Positions 45,777 through 56,622 of a stretch of DNA of 64,000 bases are shown one piece after another. This DNA comes from Cenococcum geophilum 1.58. Lineage: Eukaryota; Ascomycota; Dothideomycetes; Gloniales; Gloniaceae. The DNA lies in contig KV748194.1 of NCBI GenBank assembly GCA_001692895.1, positions 2,352,746 to 2,416,745 on the forward strand, given 5' to 3'. The position numbers were made by a program, and so were the translations under genes. A model generated the notes under the pieces. That model was given only the letters and a program-made list of their open reading frames with translations. It was not told the origin of the DNA and did no database searches. Every line of letters begins with the position of its first letter. Position 1 is the first letter of the stretch.

Positions 45777-47679
45777 TTAAACCACCCCCGTTATTGTTCG
45801 CTGAAAATTGATGATCGCAACCTTACTAGCGTCAGCAGTGTTCCTGAGGCTAGAAAGAAAAGAGACAAAGCAAACCTGGTTTCCGAGCGCGTACGCGAGC
45901 TTCTTGCCATCAGGGTCCCATCCTAGACTACATTCTCCCTCGGCATTTGCATCCCACTCCTCAGTGTGACCTTTCCAGGCGGCCTTTGGCAGGCCCCCTG
46001 ATTCTGGGCTCCACACTGTAACAGTGTCGAGTCCTGCAGCAGCGACTAAAAATCCATCTGGTGAGAATGCAAGACAGCACGCAGGTCTGTTGCTTTCCAT
46101 GACTAAACGATGTATACATTCGAACGGTCTGTTAGCATTCCACACCTGCGCAACACCTGCAGTGGAACTAGTTACAAGCAGACGAGGCGACGACGATGAG
46201 TACGAGTTTTGGTTGGGAATTGGCTGAAACCCTAAGTCGCTAAAATACTCGTCGGGATATGGGTGCGTTTGGAGCGGCGCTAAGTCGTTGGGGTGAACAA
46301 TTCCCAATGCCATCTCTTCAAATGCGGCGCAGGCAATAATGCCACATACTGGATCATACTTCACGCTCTCCCAGTTTCCGTCCGTATCGAACGATTTTTG
46401 GCATTTCAGCTCACCGTCAATATCGTATATAGACAGGAAATGATCACCACACACAACGAAACTTGTGTCGGTCATCCAAGCCGCATCGAGTATTGCCTGT
46501 TTCGGGAAAGCAATAAATGGAGGGGTCGTATCGTCGTCATTCCAGACCTTGATACTCCCAGCGACATCGTTGGTGGAAATGCTTAATAGCTTTTGCGAAG
46601 ATCCATTCCACCGAAGCGTAGAGACCATCCCCGCCACGGATGAAAGGATACGAGCTTCCGTACCACCATCAGTCAGCTTGATCAACTTGTCGGTAATCAT
46701 TTTCTCCCCTTCTTCGTTTACTTGCTCTTCTCGGGCAGCAAGTGTGGCTTCCTCATGCGAATTCCAGCAAATAGCTGTTGTAGTGAAATTGTTGAGTGGT
46801 ATTTTAAGGTCCCTCGAAGGACCTCCAGAATGGCCAGTCCCTGAGCTTGGTATGAGGTGGAGCCGCAAAATCGATTTTCCAGCTGTAAGTAGAATTGGAG
46901 CTTGTGAAGAACCCCAAAGGGTATGCGTCACCACTTTTCCCGGCTCTTTGATCTTCACATAAGTTGTTTCAGGTGCCAGATCCACTACCTTTTCCGTCTG
47001 AATCTCTGTACTGTGGCCGATGCTGAGTGTTGATATTGGCAACTCCTCTACAGTAGGAGATTCCATATCTGACACTATGGCCTCAGACTCACCACGTGAA
47101 GTGTGAATAACTTGGGAGACCCCATTATGATCTAGATCCATAGCATCGCCATTGGTGCGTTGCTCCATGCGCTGTTCAACTACTCCATTAGTTTTCCTCT
47201 TCCGCTTTCCTCCCTTGCGGGGTGCGTTATCTGGCGCAGATCCATTGGTATCTTCTTGCACTTCATGACGAGGGATGTCAGCGTCCAATGTTAGCGTTGC
47301 ACCATTGCGCAGTGAAAAGGGTCGTCCATGATCGCGCCCGAAGTTATAGCGGTGCTGGCCCTGAATGAGGTCAGACTGGGTACCATCTCTTTACTTGTGC
47401 GACTACATGCCTGTGTGACATCTGCCTGAAGTTTATCAAACCAGAGACCATCTTGTAAGATGCTGATAAGGGCGTGTGGAATCACATTCTTTGCAAACGG
47501 GAGTGTTTCGGGATCACGAATCCAGCTACGCGAGAGCTGCAGAGCCGCATTACCGTACCCTAGACATCGTGAGTAACTACATATACCTTAATTCTAGGCC
47601 TACGAGCCTTACCAGCTTCTTGTAGATATCTCCAGACTAGGTAGTTCACCACGTTGGAGGAGAGCGCCTCAACGGTCAT
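45777..47679 (-). CDS. Sif2/TBL1-like LisH-WD40 corepressor subunit, 581 residues
   Basis: The family (yeast Sif2, animal TBL1) is a WD40 subunit of histone-deacetylase corepressor complexes such as Set3C in the nucleus. Four exons are inferred: 47,679-47,613; 47,559-47,411; 47,360-45,876; 45,821-45,777. Intron 1 (GTAAGG...TCTAG) completes a LisH domain: ALSSNVVNYLVWRYLQEAG-YGNAALQLS. Intron 2 (47,361-47,410) has a non-canonical GC donor (CAG/GCATGT) and joins LQADVTQ to GQHRYNFGRDHG. Intron 3 (45,822-45,875) is 54 bp, a multiple of three. Removing it gives GNQ-VAIINFQRT, the expected last WD40 strand. An acidic nuclear-type linker (RKGGKRKRK) precedes the WD40 repeats, with clear repeats at VSTLRWNGSSQKLLS and ACCLAFSPDGFLVAAAGLD. 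The LisH and WD40 assignments are confident; intron 2 is less so. Confidence 0.85.
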
Positions 47680-48154
47680 CGCGCATGGCCGTCGCTATCA
47701 AGCGCGAAAGATGGCATTCACAAATGGATTGTCGCGTCGCAAGGGCCGGGGGAACGTGATGGAGAGTCTTACGGAGGAGCAAAGCAAAATATTGAAACGG
47801 TGAATAGAGAGAGTGATACGACGGAGGATTGAGGAGCTGGAGGCTGCAGGGCGCAATGGGAATTCTACTTGGCGGTCTTGGTGCTCGGCTAGGGCTTGAG
47901 ACCGACCCTCCAGATCGACAAGACGCTAACAAAGCAAACGGCGGCTGAAACAAACGCCAGCTTCCAAGCGGAAGCCTGCGAAGTCATCAAGACTGCCATC
48001 ACGACTACTGCACCACCACCGCAAAGCACCGTCGGGGAAGGCTGCTTGGTGAAGACCGAGAGTCAACCTTCTCTTTCATCCATACTCCCTTCTTCGCCTC
48101 CATTCCAGACACGAATAAGTCATTCATTCTCAATACCTCCTTCACGATCCGAGT
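47680..48154. promoter_or_regulatory. Divergent promoter region of Sif2-like and TMEM115-like genes
   Basis: The start codons are 475 bp apart and point away from each other. An open frame on the plus strand (47,896-48,327) overlaps the downstream gene out of phase and looks fortuitous. Confidence 0.5.
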
Positions 48155-49312
48155 ATGGCACCACGCATCAACTTACCACCCTTAACACGGAGTCTCCTTG
48201 CCTCACTGATCATCTTTACTGTTCTAAACACCATTCTAAAGCCGCAAGGCGACTGGGTTACAACTATCGAGAAGCCAATAACGAGTGTAGGAGATGGTGT
48301 GCCATATCTGGCAATTGTGCCAGGTAGTTCAATTATATATCCTTGGGTATTCCTATTGGCCGCGGTTGTAGAGCAAAATGTGTTTGGGTTATTAATCACC
48401 GGTCTGACGATCTTTTACGGAGGGCGGTACCTGGAGCGAGCATGGAGTTCTAGGGAGTTCACCAAATTTATTCTCTTCGTTGCTATGATACCCAACCTGC
48501 TTAGCTTCTTCATATATGCCCTTTCGTTTGTCGTTTCAAAGAGCGATGCTGCACTGTCAGTCCTTAACCTATACCACTGGCCTCTTCATATCAGCTAACA
48601 ACTATCTAGCACCACAACCATCTCCGGCGGGGTGGCTATCCAAGCTGGCTTTCTTGTAGCATTTAAGCAACTGGTCCCTGAACACACTGTGGCCATCGCC
48701 AAGGGTCTTATTCGGATGCGTGTGAAGCATTTCCCTGCGATATTTCTCTTCGCCAACACGCTATCAGGTGTCGTCTTTGGAACAGAGACGGCTTTATTCT
48801 TAGCGTGGTTCGGTTTCTTCACTGCTTGGGTCTACCTTCGCTTCTACCGCACAAGCCCGTCCCTTTCTTCGGCTGCCACTGGAGACGGCTCCGTTATACA
48901 TGGAGACGCTTCGGATACGTTTGCGTTCGCCTATTTTTTCCCCGAACCAATTCACACACCTATCGCAAGGCTATCAGACCAAATTTACAACACTCTGATT
49001 ACGTTTAAAGTTTGCACACCTTTCTCAGCCGAGGACGTTGATGCAGGAAATGAGCAAGCTATGGCTCGCGCAGAAGGCGGGCTGCCCGGCTTGATGAATC
49101 CCAATGGGCGCAGCGGACGAGGAGGCGGAAGGCGCGAAGAAGCTGAAAGAAGAAGAGCGCTAGCGCTCAAGGCGTTGGACCAACGGTTGCATGCTGCAGC
49201 GAACAGACCTCAGGCACCTGCAGCCCCGGCAGCTGCACATATGCTTGGGGAGACAAATTATGAACCTGAGAGGCACGACGAGCAGGGTAGAGGCGAAGAT
49301 GAAAGGTCATAA
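48155..49312 (+). CDS. TMEM115-like (DUF1751) Golgi membrane protein, 367 residues
   Basis: It belongs to the rhomboid-like TMEM115 family, membrane proteins linked to Golgi traffic, without rhomboid catalytic residues. Exon 1 is 48,155-48,555 and exon 2 is 48,610-49,312. The 54-bp intron (GTCAGT...CTATCTAG) restores SDAAL-TTTISGGVAIQAG. About five or six hydrophobic segments lie in the first 230 residues, for example SLLASLIIFTVLNTI, WVFLLAAVVEQNVFGLLITG, FILFVAMIPNLLSFFIYALS, FPAIFLFANTLSGVVFG and ALFLAWFGFFTAWVYL. The family block DTFAFAYFFPEPIHTPI follows. The C-terminal tail is cytosolic in style, with a Gly/Arg run, a charged helix (REEAERRRALALKALDQRL) and an Ala/Pro stretch. Confidence 0.9.
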
Positions 49313-49599
49313 GAGAGTATTGGAGGCGTAAGAGGCGGCTGTACTCTATAACTCTGTTTTCGTCGATTCTGGCTTACGAGAGCATTTTTGGCTAACGGCG
49401 TTACATTTTTCTAAGCGTAGATACCACTGCCTTGGTGTATTTATCCATATATTCTTGTGGGCTTTTCGCGCCTTCAACTTGGTCGTTAGGGCGCTGGCAA
49501 ACTCTAAAACAGTTTTTCACTGAAATACTCCACTATGTCATTTGATTGGAACGCGATATAAGAGCTAGATTCTCAAGTTTAATCCCACAACAACAAAGT
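49313..49599. other. Short spacer, 3' of the TMEM115-like gene
   Basis: It probably contains the TMEM115-like 3' UTR. Nothing else is seen. Confidence 0.4.
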
Positions 49600-52500
49600 C
49601 GTGGTTTTGAAGCCGGGTGACTAAGATGGTGTTAATAAACCCCAAGTGCGAATCCCAATTCGGTTCGTCAATAATTCCCCGCAGTGCGGCGTTGATCGCT
49701 GGTTGGTCAACAGCAGCATCAAAGGAGAAGACTACTAATTTAAACGACCGAACGGGTTGTCACAGCATGCAAGTTGTGGATAGCGTACGGAATGCCCTCG
49801 TCATGATGGAAATTGATGCACTAGATTTACCGTAAAGCAAAATCTCAGTGAGGGTGACGCATTAGTATGTTGTTGAAAAGTCAAATGGCCTCGCCTTTGT
49901 TAAAGTCGATCGATACTCCATTATCCGAGAATAATTTCATAAATCTCATATCACTATTAGCCGCTGCTGCCCTTGTCTTCTCAACGAGTGCTGCGTTAAT
50001 ATACCCAGGGTGAAGCCTCGCTTGTAGCAATAAAGTCGTCATTTCGAAGCGCGTTCCTCCCTTCTCAAGGACAGCGTTACCTGGAAAGCCTTTCTTCTGG
50101 ATGGTATTGTGGGATTGGAGCTAATGACGATATTTAGCAACTCGAGGTCGACACTTTGAGTTGCAAATACGAGGGCTAATCCGTCACGAGCATGCACATC
50201 AGCGCCGAACTCTAACAGCGGTCTGACTACCCGAATTCGAGCTTCCCAGAGCTCAAACTTTCTCAGAAACCCCGAAGAGAGTAAAGACTTATTGGAGCAT
50301 TGCTCCAGGATTAATCTTGCTCTCTCTGAACGAAACCCCGTAACTTCTAGCGCAAATCTTAACACCCGGCCAGTCAAATCTTCTGTAATCGTCTTGCAAC
50401 GTAGGATAGCATCTAGGACATGGTCATTACTAAGATCGAGATATTTTCTAAGCGATCTTCTCTGTTAGAAGTTGACATCTGCATCATATCTTATAAGAAG
50501 ATAGATGATATCAAGATTCTAGTGCCTGTCATCGGTTGTGAGTATTAAAGCTTACGCGAGTAGATCCCTAGTAACGCCCCTTTCCAACAGCACACTGATT
50601 AGTTGAACATGGCGGAGTTTTTCCTCTGTACGATTCTAGTGCGACTGGTAGAGTTGTTGAAACAGTTTATACGGATGACCTGGCATTGCAGAGACGGCTT
50701 AGAATATCCAAATCTCCTTTCATGACTTCCCGTTCTCGAAATTTACGCAGTGTGTCCAACAGTCAGCTAGCTGCGAGCTTCAGCTTTTATAGCTGACTGA
50801 CTGCGTCAATTGGACCGCTCGCTGTCCGCTGACTGCAAGTTAAGGTACGCTGACTGTCACGCTGTCAGCTAGCTGTCCCAATTAGGAAAGTTATATAGAC
50901 TTTATAGTGTTTCATTGCGGATTTTTGGCAGCACCTCTCTATATACAAATATTAACGTTGCCCAATCAAATCTAACCCTAATTCACCCAATATAGTATTT
51001 AAATATAGCTAAATTCGTCCTACGCACCCATAGATGTTTAAAAAGGTAGAACGTTTGGTGGTGACGTCAGTGGTAAGGTTAGAAAGAAGGCATTAGTGAG
51101 GGCTCTAGAGGCTCTGTTTCTATATCAGATTTGATTAAATACGAAGCTCTGTTAAATGTATCTTACCAAGCTAGCTTTTCTGCCTTTGTAAGTAAAGCAC
51201 CTGGTCTTTAAGCTAGATGGTAGAGCTTACACAGCCAGAGCCTTTTTTTGCCTAAAGGACCGTCCCAAAAAAGGTCTACTCTATGCTTCTATATTAGTGA
51301 TATAGGAGCTTTGCTTAATAGCAACCGCTTATTAATAACCCAGTATCCGTATTTGCCGGTAAGCTTGCCGTATATTGTTAGGTAGAGATTATCCCAATTA
51401 ATAGGAAAGATACAGCCATAGTTCCGATTTGCTAGAGGAGGCTCTCGCGATATAGAATCATCTTAATCGCCCAATTCGGTATCATCGTTAGTTGGAAGGC
51501 AGTTAATCCACAAATCCTATGCGGTGCTAAAGGAGTTAAATGACGCGTAGATTATAAATTAAATAAGGAAGAAGTAGAGGAGGAAGTAGACGAAGAAGCT
51601 CTACTGCCTGGCTAACGCGTGAAATATAATGTACGTTGCATTTTATATAGGTAATAAAATGGTAAGCTTTAGCATGGGTTTCGGCGCGTAATAGAGTTAT
51701 TAGGGAAAATGCTTTATTTACTATGGCTAAGCGAGAGATTCCCATAGGGTTCCTATTGCTTAGCGTATAATTAACTAACCAGATTATCCGATTATCCTTA
51801 ACTTCTACCAAAGCTTTAACCTACCACTAAATCTTACCGCCAAGACAGCGAGCTGTCAGCTAGCTGACTGCTTACATTAGCAGCCTCTTGGCAGCGAAGC
51901 TGACAGCGTCGCTGACTCTTGGACACACTGAATTATTTACGCTAGCCTTGTGTCAGACTAGGACATTGATAAGAGTGAGATCTATCAAGCGAGTTAATTC
52001 TGTGTGCATTATCCACCCCGCTGCCGGCAGTATCCGTAGTAAACAAAAAGCGGGAAGCTTCCAATCTTTCGGTTTTCGTATTCATTTGGCGAAGGAGCGG
52101 AAAGAGCCCACTAAGTGTGGTCGGGAAAGGCCTTCCTTCAGGAAGAGGCCCGGGTTTAGGGAAGTCTTTTGCGGTCATTGCTGAACGTTGAGCCCGGCTG
52201 TCGTCATTTTTCAACGGACCCTATTTCCCACAAGCAGAGAAATGTGAGGATAGTCATCTTGTTCGACTATAAAAGTTAGCCATCGACCGAGCGGTGAGCC
52301 ACTTGGTCCCGTCCGTACAAGCTGTTCGACAACGTGCAAGCGTTTCTCAGATGCCATTCTGTGTCGAATAAAACACATTGCGGTTGACGCATTGGTCGCT
52401 GAGACATAATTAGCTAGAAGCATATCAGCAATCTGCTAATTCGAGTTCACCAAGGGGGATATTGTAAACTCTTCGCTTCATTGTAGTCGGGGCAACAGCG

Positions 52501-53137
52501 CATTGTATCAAAATACGAACGGATTTTGCCCAGTCATGTTTCACTGCTCATACAAGTAATTGTAAGAGCGGGTCGGTGTTTGGATGCAATCCGTAACATG
52601 GAGAAACTCTACAAAGCGTTGTAATTTCAAGAGGTCCGAGGCATTTATGACTATCCCAAGAGTGCCAAGGAGCGATGGTGGCAAAAGCCTGACTGTGCCC
52701 GAGGCCATCGCGAGAGATAGTTGGTGGTTCCTCGCTGAAAGTGCTTGCTTCCAGGCTAAAGCCTCATAGAGTTTAGATTTGCACCGTAGGTAACCGTAAC
52801 TGGTATCGCGGATACTGGATGGCGAATTCTAACACGGTAAAATATATTAAGATCTTAATGTTTTCGGGGCTTGAAGTGACCCCTAGACCAAGGCCTGATC
52901 ACTAGCTGAGACGGCCTTTGCAAAAGACAGAATACACGTGTTAATATCTGCACCATACCGTAGCAGTTCCTGGATGCATGGGATATCCTTTGCAATTAGG
53001 GCAGCTCGAAGGCCCTCGAGGGTTACTACCTTTCGCGAAAGTGTTGCGAAAATCTTAGTACAGTTTTGTGACCCCCTTGGCGAGATTAAAATTTGGTACG
53101 TAGCGGAAACCCCACGTTCACTGGCCAGATCCGGCAT
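49600..53137 (-). pseudogene. Large ankyrin-repeat protein gene, dead and split by a transposon
   Basis: Minus-strand fragments in several frames resemble the C-terminal repeat part of large fungal ankyrin-repeat proteins, some of which belong to NLR-like STAND proteins. From the 5' side: GLRAALIAKDIPCIQELLRYGADIN (near 52,930-53,020), HVVEQLVRTGPSGSPLGRWL and HISLLVGN (52,220-52,345), and LSGLFPLLRQMNTKTERLEA (about 52,055-52,115). After the inserted element come RPLLEFGADVHARDGLALVF (about 50,155-50,235) and INAALVEKTRAAAANSDMRF (about 49,935-50,000). Stops and frameshifts separate them. No NB-ARC or NACHT domain is present in the window, so either it was lost or the ancestor was a plain ankyrin protein. 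The limits are approximate. Confidence 0.68.
50748..51930 (-). mobile_element. hAT-like DNA transposon remnant, 1,183 bp
   Basis: The termini are CAGTGTGTCCAACAGTCAGC on the left and the complement of CAGTGTGTCCAAGAGTCAGC on the right. AATTTACG precedes the left end (50,740-50,747) and TATTTACG follows 3 bp after the right end (51,934-51,941), a likely 8-bp duplication with one change. GTCAGC and GCTGAC motifs are dense within about 130 bp of both ends, as at transposase-binding subterminal repeats. On the minus strand a decayed reading with KRLWLCKLYHLA and PGALLTKAEKLAW resembles the BED-type zinc-finger start of fungal hAT transposases. The catalytic part is missing, so the element is internally deleted and RIP-altered. 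Confidence 0.7.
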
Positions 53138-53263
53138 GGTTAATGATGAGCCGAGGCCGCCGTCACATGCTTTGATCTATCATCATCTTTTGAGTAGACT
53201 ATACACTATGCTTCAGCAAACTATACAAGACCTTTTAGATGCTCTATCAAGCCCGCCAGAACC

Positions 53264-55547
53264 ATGGTGGCCCAGTCAAAGCTATTGTCTGCGAATGTTC
53301 CTTCGGATCGGTCCATCAAACGCCTGGTGAACGAGGTGACAACACGATACCTCCAACATCGCACAAGGATATCGAAAGCTGTATATCTTACATTATTTAT
53401 CGCCCTTATTAATAGGATACGGAATGCTATCTCCGAACAAAAGGCTGCTTCCGTGCGACAGACAGAAGCCCGCAGGCGACCGGGGACAGAAAATGCAGAG
53501 GGCGAGGTAACATCAAGAAAGAAAGTCGAGTTGAATCGAGAATTCTTCAAAAATCTATTAAGACTGCTCAAGATTGTGATACCCAGTTGGAGGAGTAAGG
53601 AGTTGAGACTTCTCATCAGTCACAGCGTCTTTCTGGTTCTCCGTACACTGATCAGTCTGTACGTGGCAGAATTGGATGGCAGATTGGTGAGCAATCTTGT
53701 TAGAGGGAAGGGTAAAGATTTCATCACCGGCTTGGTGTGGTGGATGATGGTAGCAATCCCAGCAACGTTTACAAATTCCATGGTATTACTCGCTGAGAGG
53801 ACCCTCGGTTCTATACACTAACCCTCTCGCAGTTGTCCTACCACCAATGCAAACTCTCTCTCCAGTATCGGACTCGCCTTACGAATTACATTCACAATAA
53901 ATATCTCTCCCACATGACCTTTTACACACTCTCAGCGCTTGATGACCGAATAAAGAATGCGGATCAACTCATTACGGTCGACGTTGCGAAGTTCTCGAAC
54001 AGTCTTGCGGAGCTTTACTCTAATATCGCAAAACCCGTCCTCGATATGATAATATATAATTACTCGTTGTCAAGGAGTGTGGGAGGGGAAGGACTCTTCT
54101 TCATGAGCCTGATTGTGCAACTATCAGCAAGTGTAATGCGGGCTTTGACACCTCCTTTTGGAAGATACGTTGCGGACGAAGCTCGTCTGGAGGGCGAATT
54201 CAGGTTCCAACATTCTAGGTTGATAGATTATAGCGAGGAGGTGGCGCTATATCATGGACATGAGGCTGAGAAAGATACACTTGACAAGGGGTATTTCACA
54301 CTAATCAAACACGTGAACAGAATATTGAGGAGACGATTCTATCATGGCGTTATGGAAGATTTTGTCATCAAATATTTCTGGGGTGCTCTAGGATTGATGC
54401 TTTGCAGTGTGCCTGTTTTCTTCAAGATACCTGGTGTAGCTGGAAATAGTATGGGTGATCGGACGGAAAGTGAGTATATTAAAAGAGACGTTAAAGGGCT
54501 TAGGCTGACTACTCTGATAGGCTTTGTCACGAACCGGCGGATGCTGCTCATGTCTTCAGATGCCTTTGGACGCGTGATGTTTTCTTACAAGGAGGTGACA
54601 GAATTAGCGGGGTATACTTCGAGGGTCTCGACTCTTTTGAATGTAATCGATGACATTCAAGCAGGCCATTTCGAGAAGAAGCTTGTGTCGTCGGCTAACA
54701 CAAAAGAAAATGCCGCGGTTCTTCAAGGGCGTGGCAAAGCTACAGAAGGCGAGGATATCGAGTTTATCGACGTGCCAATCGTATCACCAAATGGAGACAT
54801 ATTGGTTCGCGCATTGAGCTTCTCAGTAAAACCTGGAGACCATCTGTTGATTGTTGGACCGAACGGGTGTGGTAAATCATCGCTATTCCGGATTCTAGGC
54901 GGACTGTGGCCGGTCTACGGAGGTACTGTGCGGAAACCACCGTTCGAGGATATATTCTATATTCCACAGAGGCCATATCTTTCACGGGGAACACTCCGCC
55001 AGCAGATTATCTATCCTGATGGTATACGGGAAATGCGCGACAAAGGAATCACTGACAACGACCTACATCAGATTTTATCCGTTGTAGAGATTGAGTCTAT
55101 CATTGACCGACCTGATGGTTGGGATGCGGAGCAGGAATGGACAGATGTACTGTCCGGTGGTCTGCAGCAACGAATTGCAATGGCGCGACTGTTCTATCAC
55201 GCTCCTAAGTACGCTATCCTAGATGAGTGCACCAGTAGCGTCACTTTAGAAATTGAGAGGGTTATGTACGATGAGGCGAAACGGTTGGGAATTACCCTGA
55301 TGACTGTTAGTCATAGAAGGAGCTTGTGGAAGTATCATAAAAACATTCTGCAGTTTGATGGTCAAGGCCATTACATCTTTACTAAGCTAGATGCTGACAG
55401 GAGGCTGCAACTAGAAGAGTAAGTGTTAGTTTATTATGCATTCTGGGGTCCTAGCTGACGAAATTATTCAGCGAAAAAGAAGAACTCGATCTTCAACTTA
55501 GAGGTATTCCCGACATCGAGCAACGTATCACTGACCTAATATCATAA
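53264..55547 (+). CDS. pxa2: Peroxisomal ABC half-transporter, PXA2 type, 726 residues
   Basis: ABCD-family half transporters import long-chain fatty acyl-CoA into peroxisomes, usually as a Pxa1-Pxa2 dimer. Exons are 53,264-53,782, 53,833-55,418 and 55,472-55,547. Intron 1 (50 bp, GTATTA...TCGCAG) joins FTNSM to [10 protein letters not shown]. Intron 2 (53 bp, GTAAGT...TTCAG) adds the tail [20 protein letters not shown]. The membrane domain carries the family [20 protein letters not shown] block. The nucleotide-binding domain has Walker [10 protein letters not shown] (about 515), signature LSGGLQQR (about 613), Walker B YAILDE (about 633) and the switch His in VSHRRS. All key residues are present, so it looks functional. 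It lies directly beside the dead ankyrin gene. Confidence 0.93.
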
Positions 55548-56622
55548 GTCCTTCCTATAGGGCTTGATCCTATTTGAAGGCATTTTCACTACACGAGTGA
55601 GAGTTCGAAGGTATTTTGTACCACTGCCTAGTGCCAGGATAAATATCGCATCTTTCAACTTTACACGGTAAATAGATTCAAGAAATTTTGATTTCCCGAT
55701 TCGTTTGTTATGTAGTGAGAAATTAAAGTGAGGTCAATACCGCTAAACTTGTACTGAACCAAGTCTGCGATTTAACTAGCGTGATGAAAGAGGCTGCAGC
55801 CCCGAAAGCAATTCTGAGTACCTAGATGGTTTAATTATGCATTGTACGTGTAAGATTGAGAATTTTAGGGATTTTACACATGTTGGCATATGCTGTTTCA
55901 TACCGTCAAAGCGTGCAACCTAATTTCTTGCCAGAATGCTGCATCAGCGCGACAATTCGTCCTGACCCTTTATTTCGGTGCACGATGATGATGAAGTTTA
56001 TTCCGCCCGGAGGCACTAGGCCTAAATGGCACTAGTACTATATTACATATTTTCGCTCCCTTTAGTCTCGCCATATTCTCGTACAAGCCCGTACATATGC
56101 CTTATTCAGTACTCCCTAGTGTTACTTATGCCTTATTCTGCGAGATCTCGTGGGTGGTTAGTAGCAGGTAGTCATGGGGGGCTGTTCCTCCAAGTGTTCA
56201 GTGTCCTATCTTCGGCGATTGAAGCGATTTAGGTGCACGAGGAGCTGTTGGTGCTTACCTAGTAAAGGCAAACGTCACGTGAAACACGTGAAACGCGATT
56301 AGATGGAAAGTTGTTGGCGAGGCGCGTTCTTCGGATTATCCCGACCAAGCATCATGGCTTGAAACAGAGAACCTTTGTAAACGCAAACGCTACCCACGAG
56401 CCCAACCAAAATCACCACCCACCATTTTAGACAGCATCATGCGAATGCGTGGAAGAATCCTTGTGGCACTTTCCCCGCAAATAAAATCCCCGGAACAGCA
56501 AACAACCTTCGACAACATTCATCCCTTATAACGACATTTCAACACCCTCTTAACTCGGCTAAAGAGGCGCGTGTGAGTCCCGCGGTAAAGAACCATATGA
56601 GTTTATTCCCTTAGGCCCGAGA
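55548..56622. promoter_or_regulatory. Intergenic and dynactin promoter region
   Basis: No coding region is recognised. Two E-box (CACGTG) sites lie 4 bp apart at 56,276-56,281 and 56,285-56,290, the first within TCACGTGA, about 330 bp before the dynactin start. Such sites bind bHLH or bZIP factors; a role here is inference. Confidence 0.45.
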
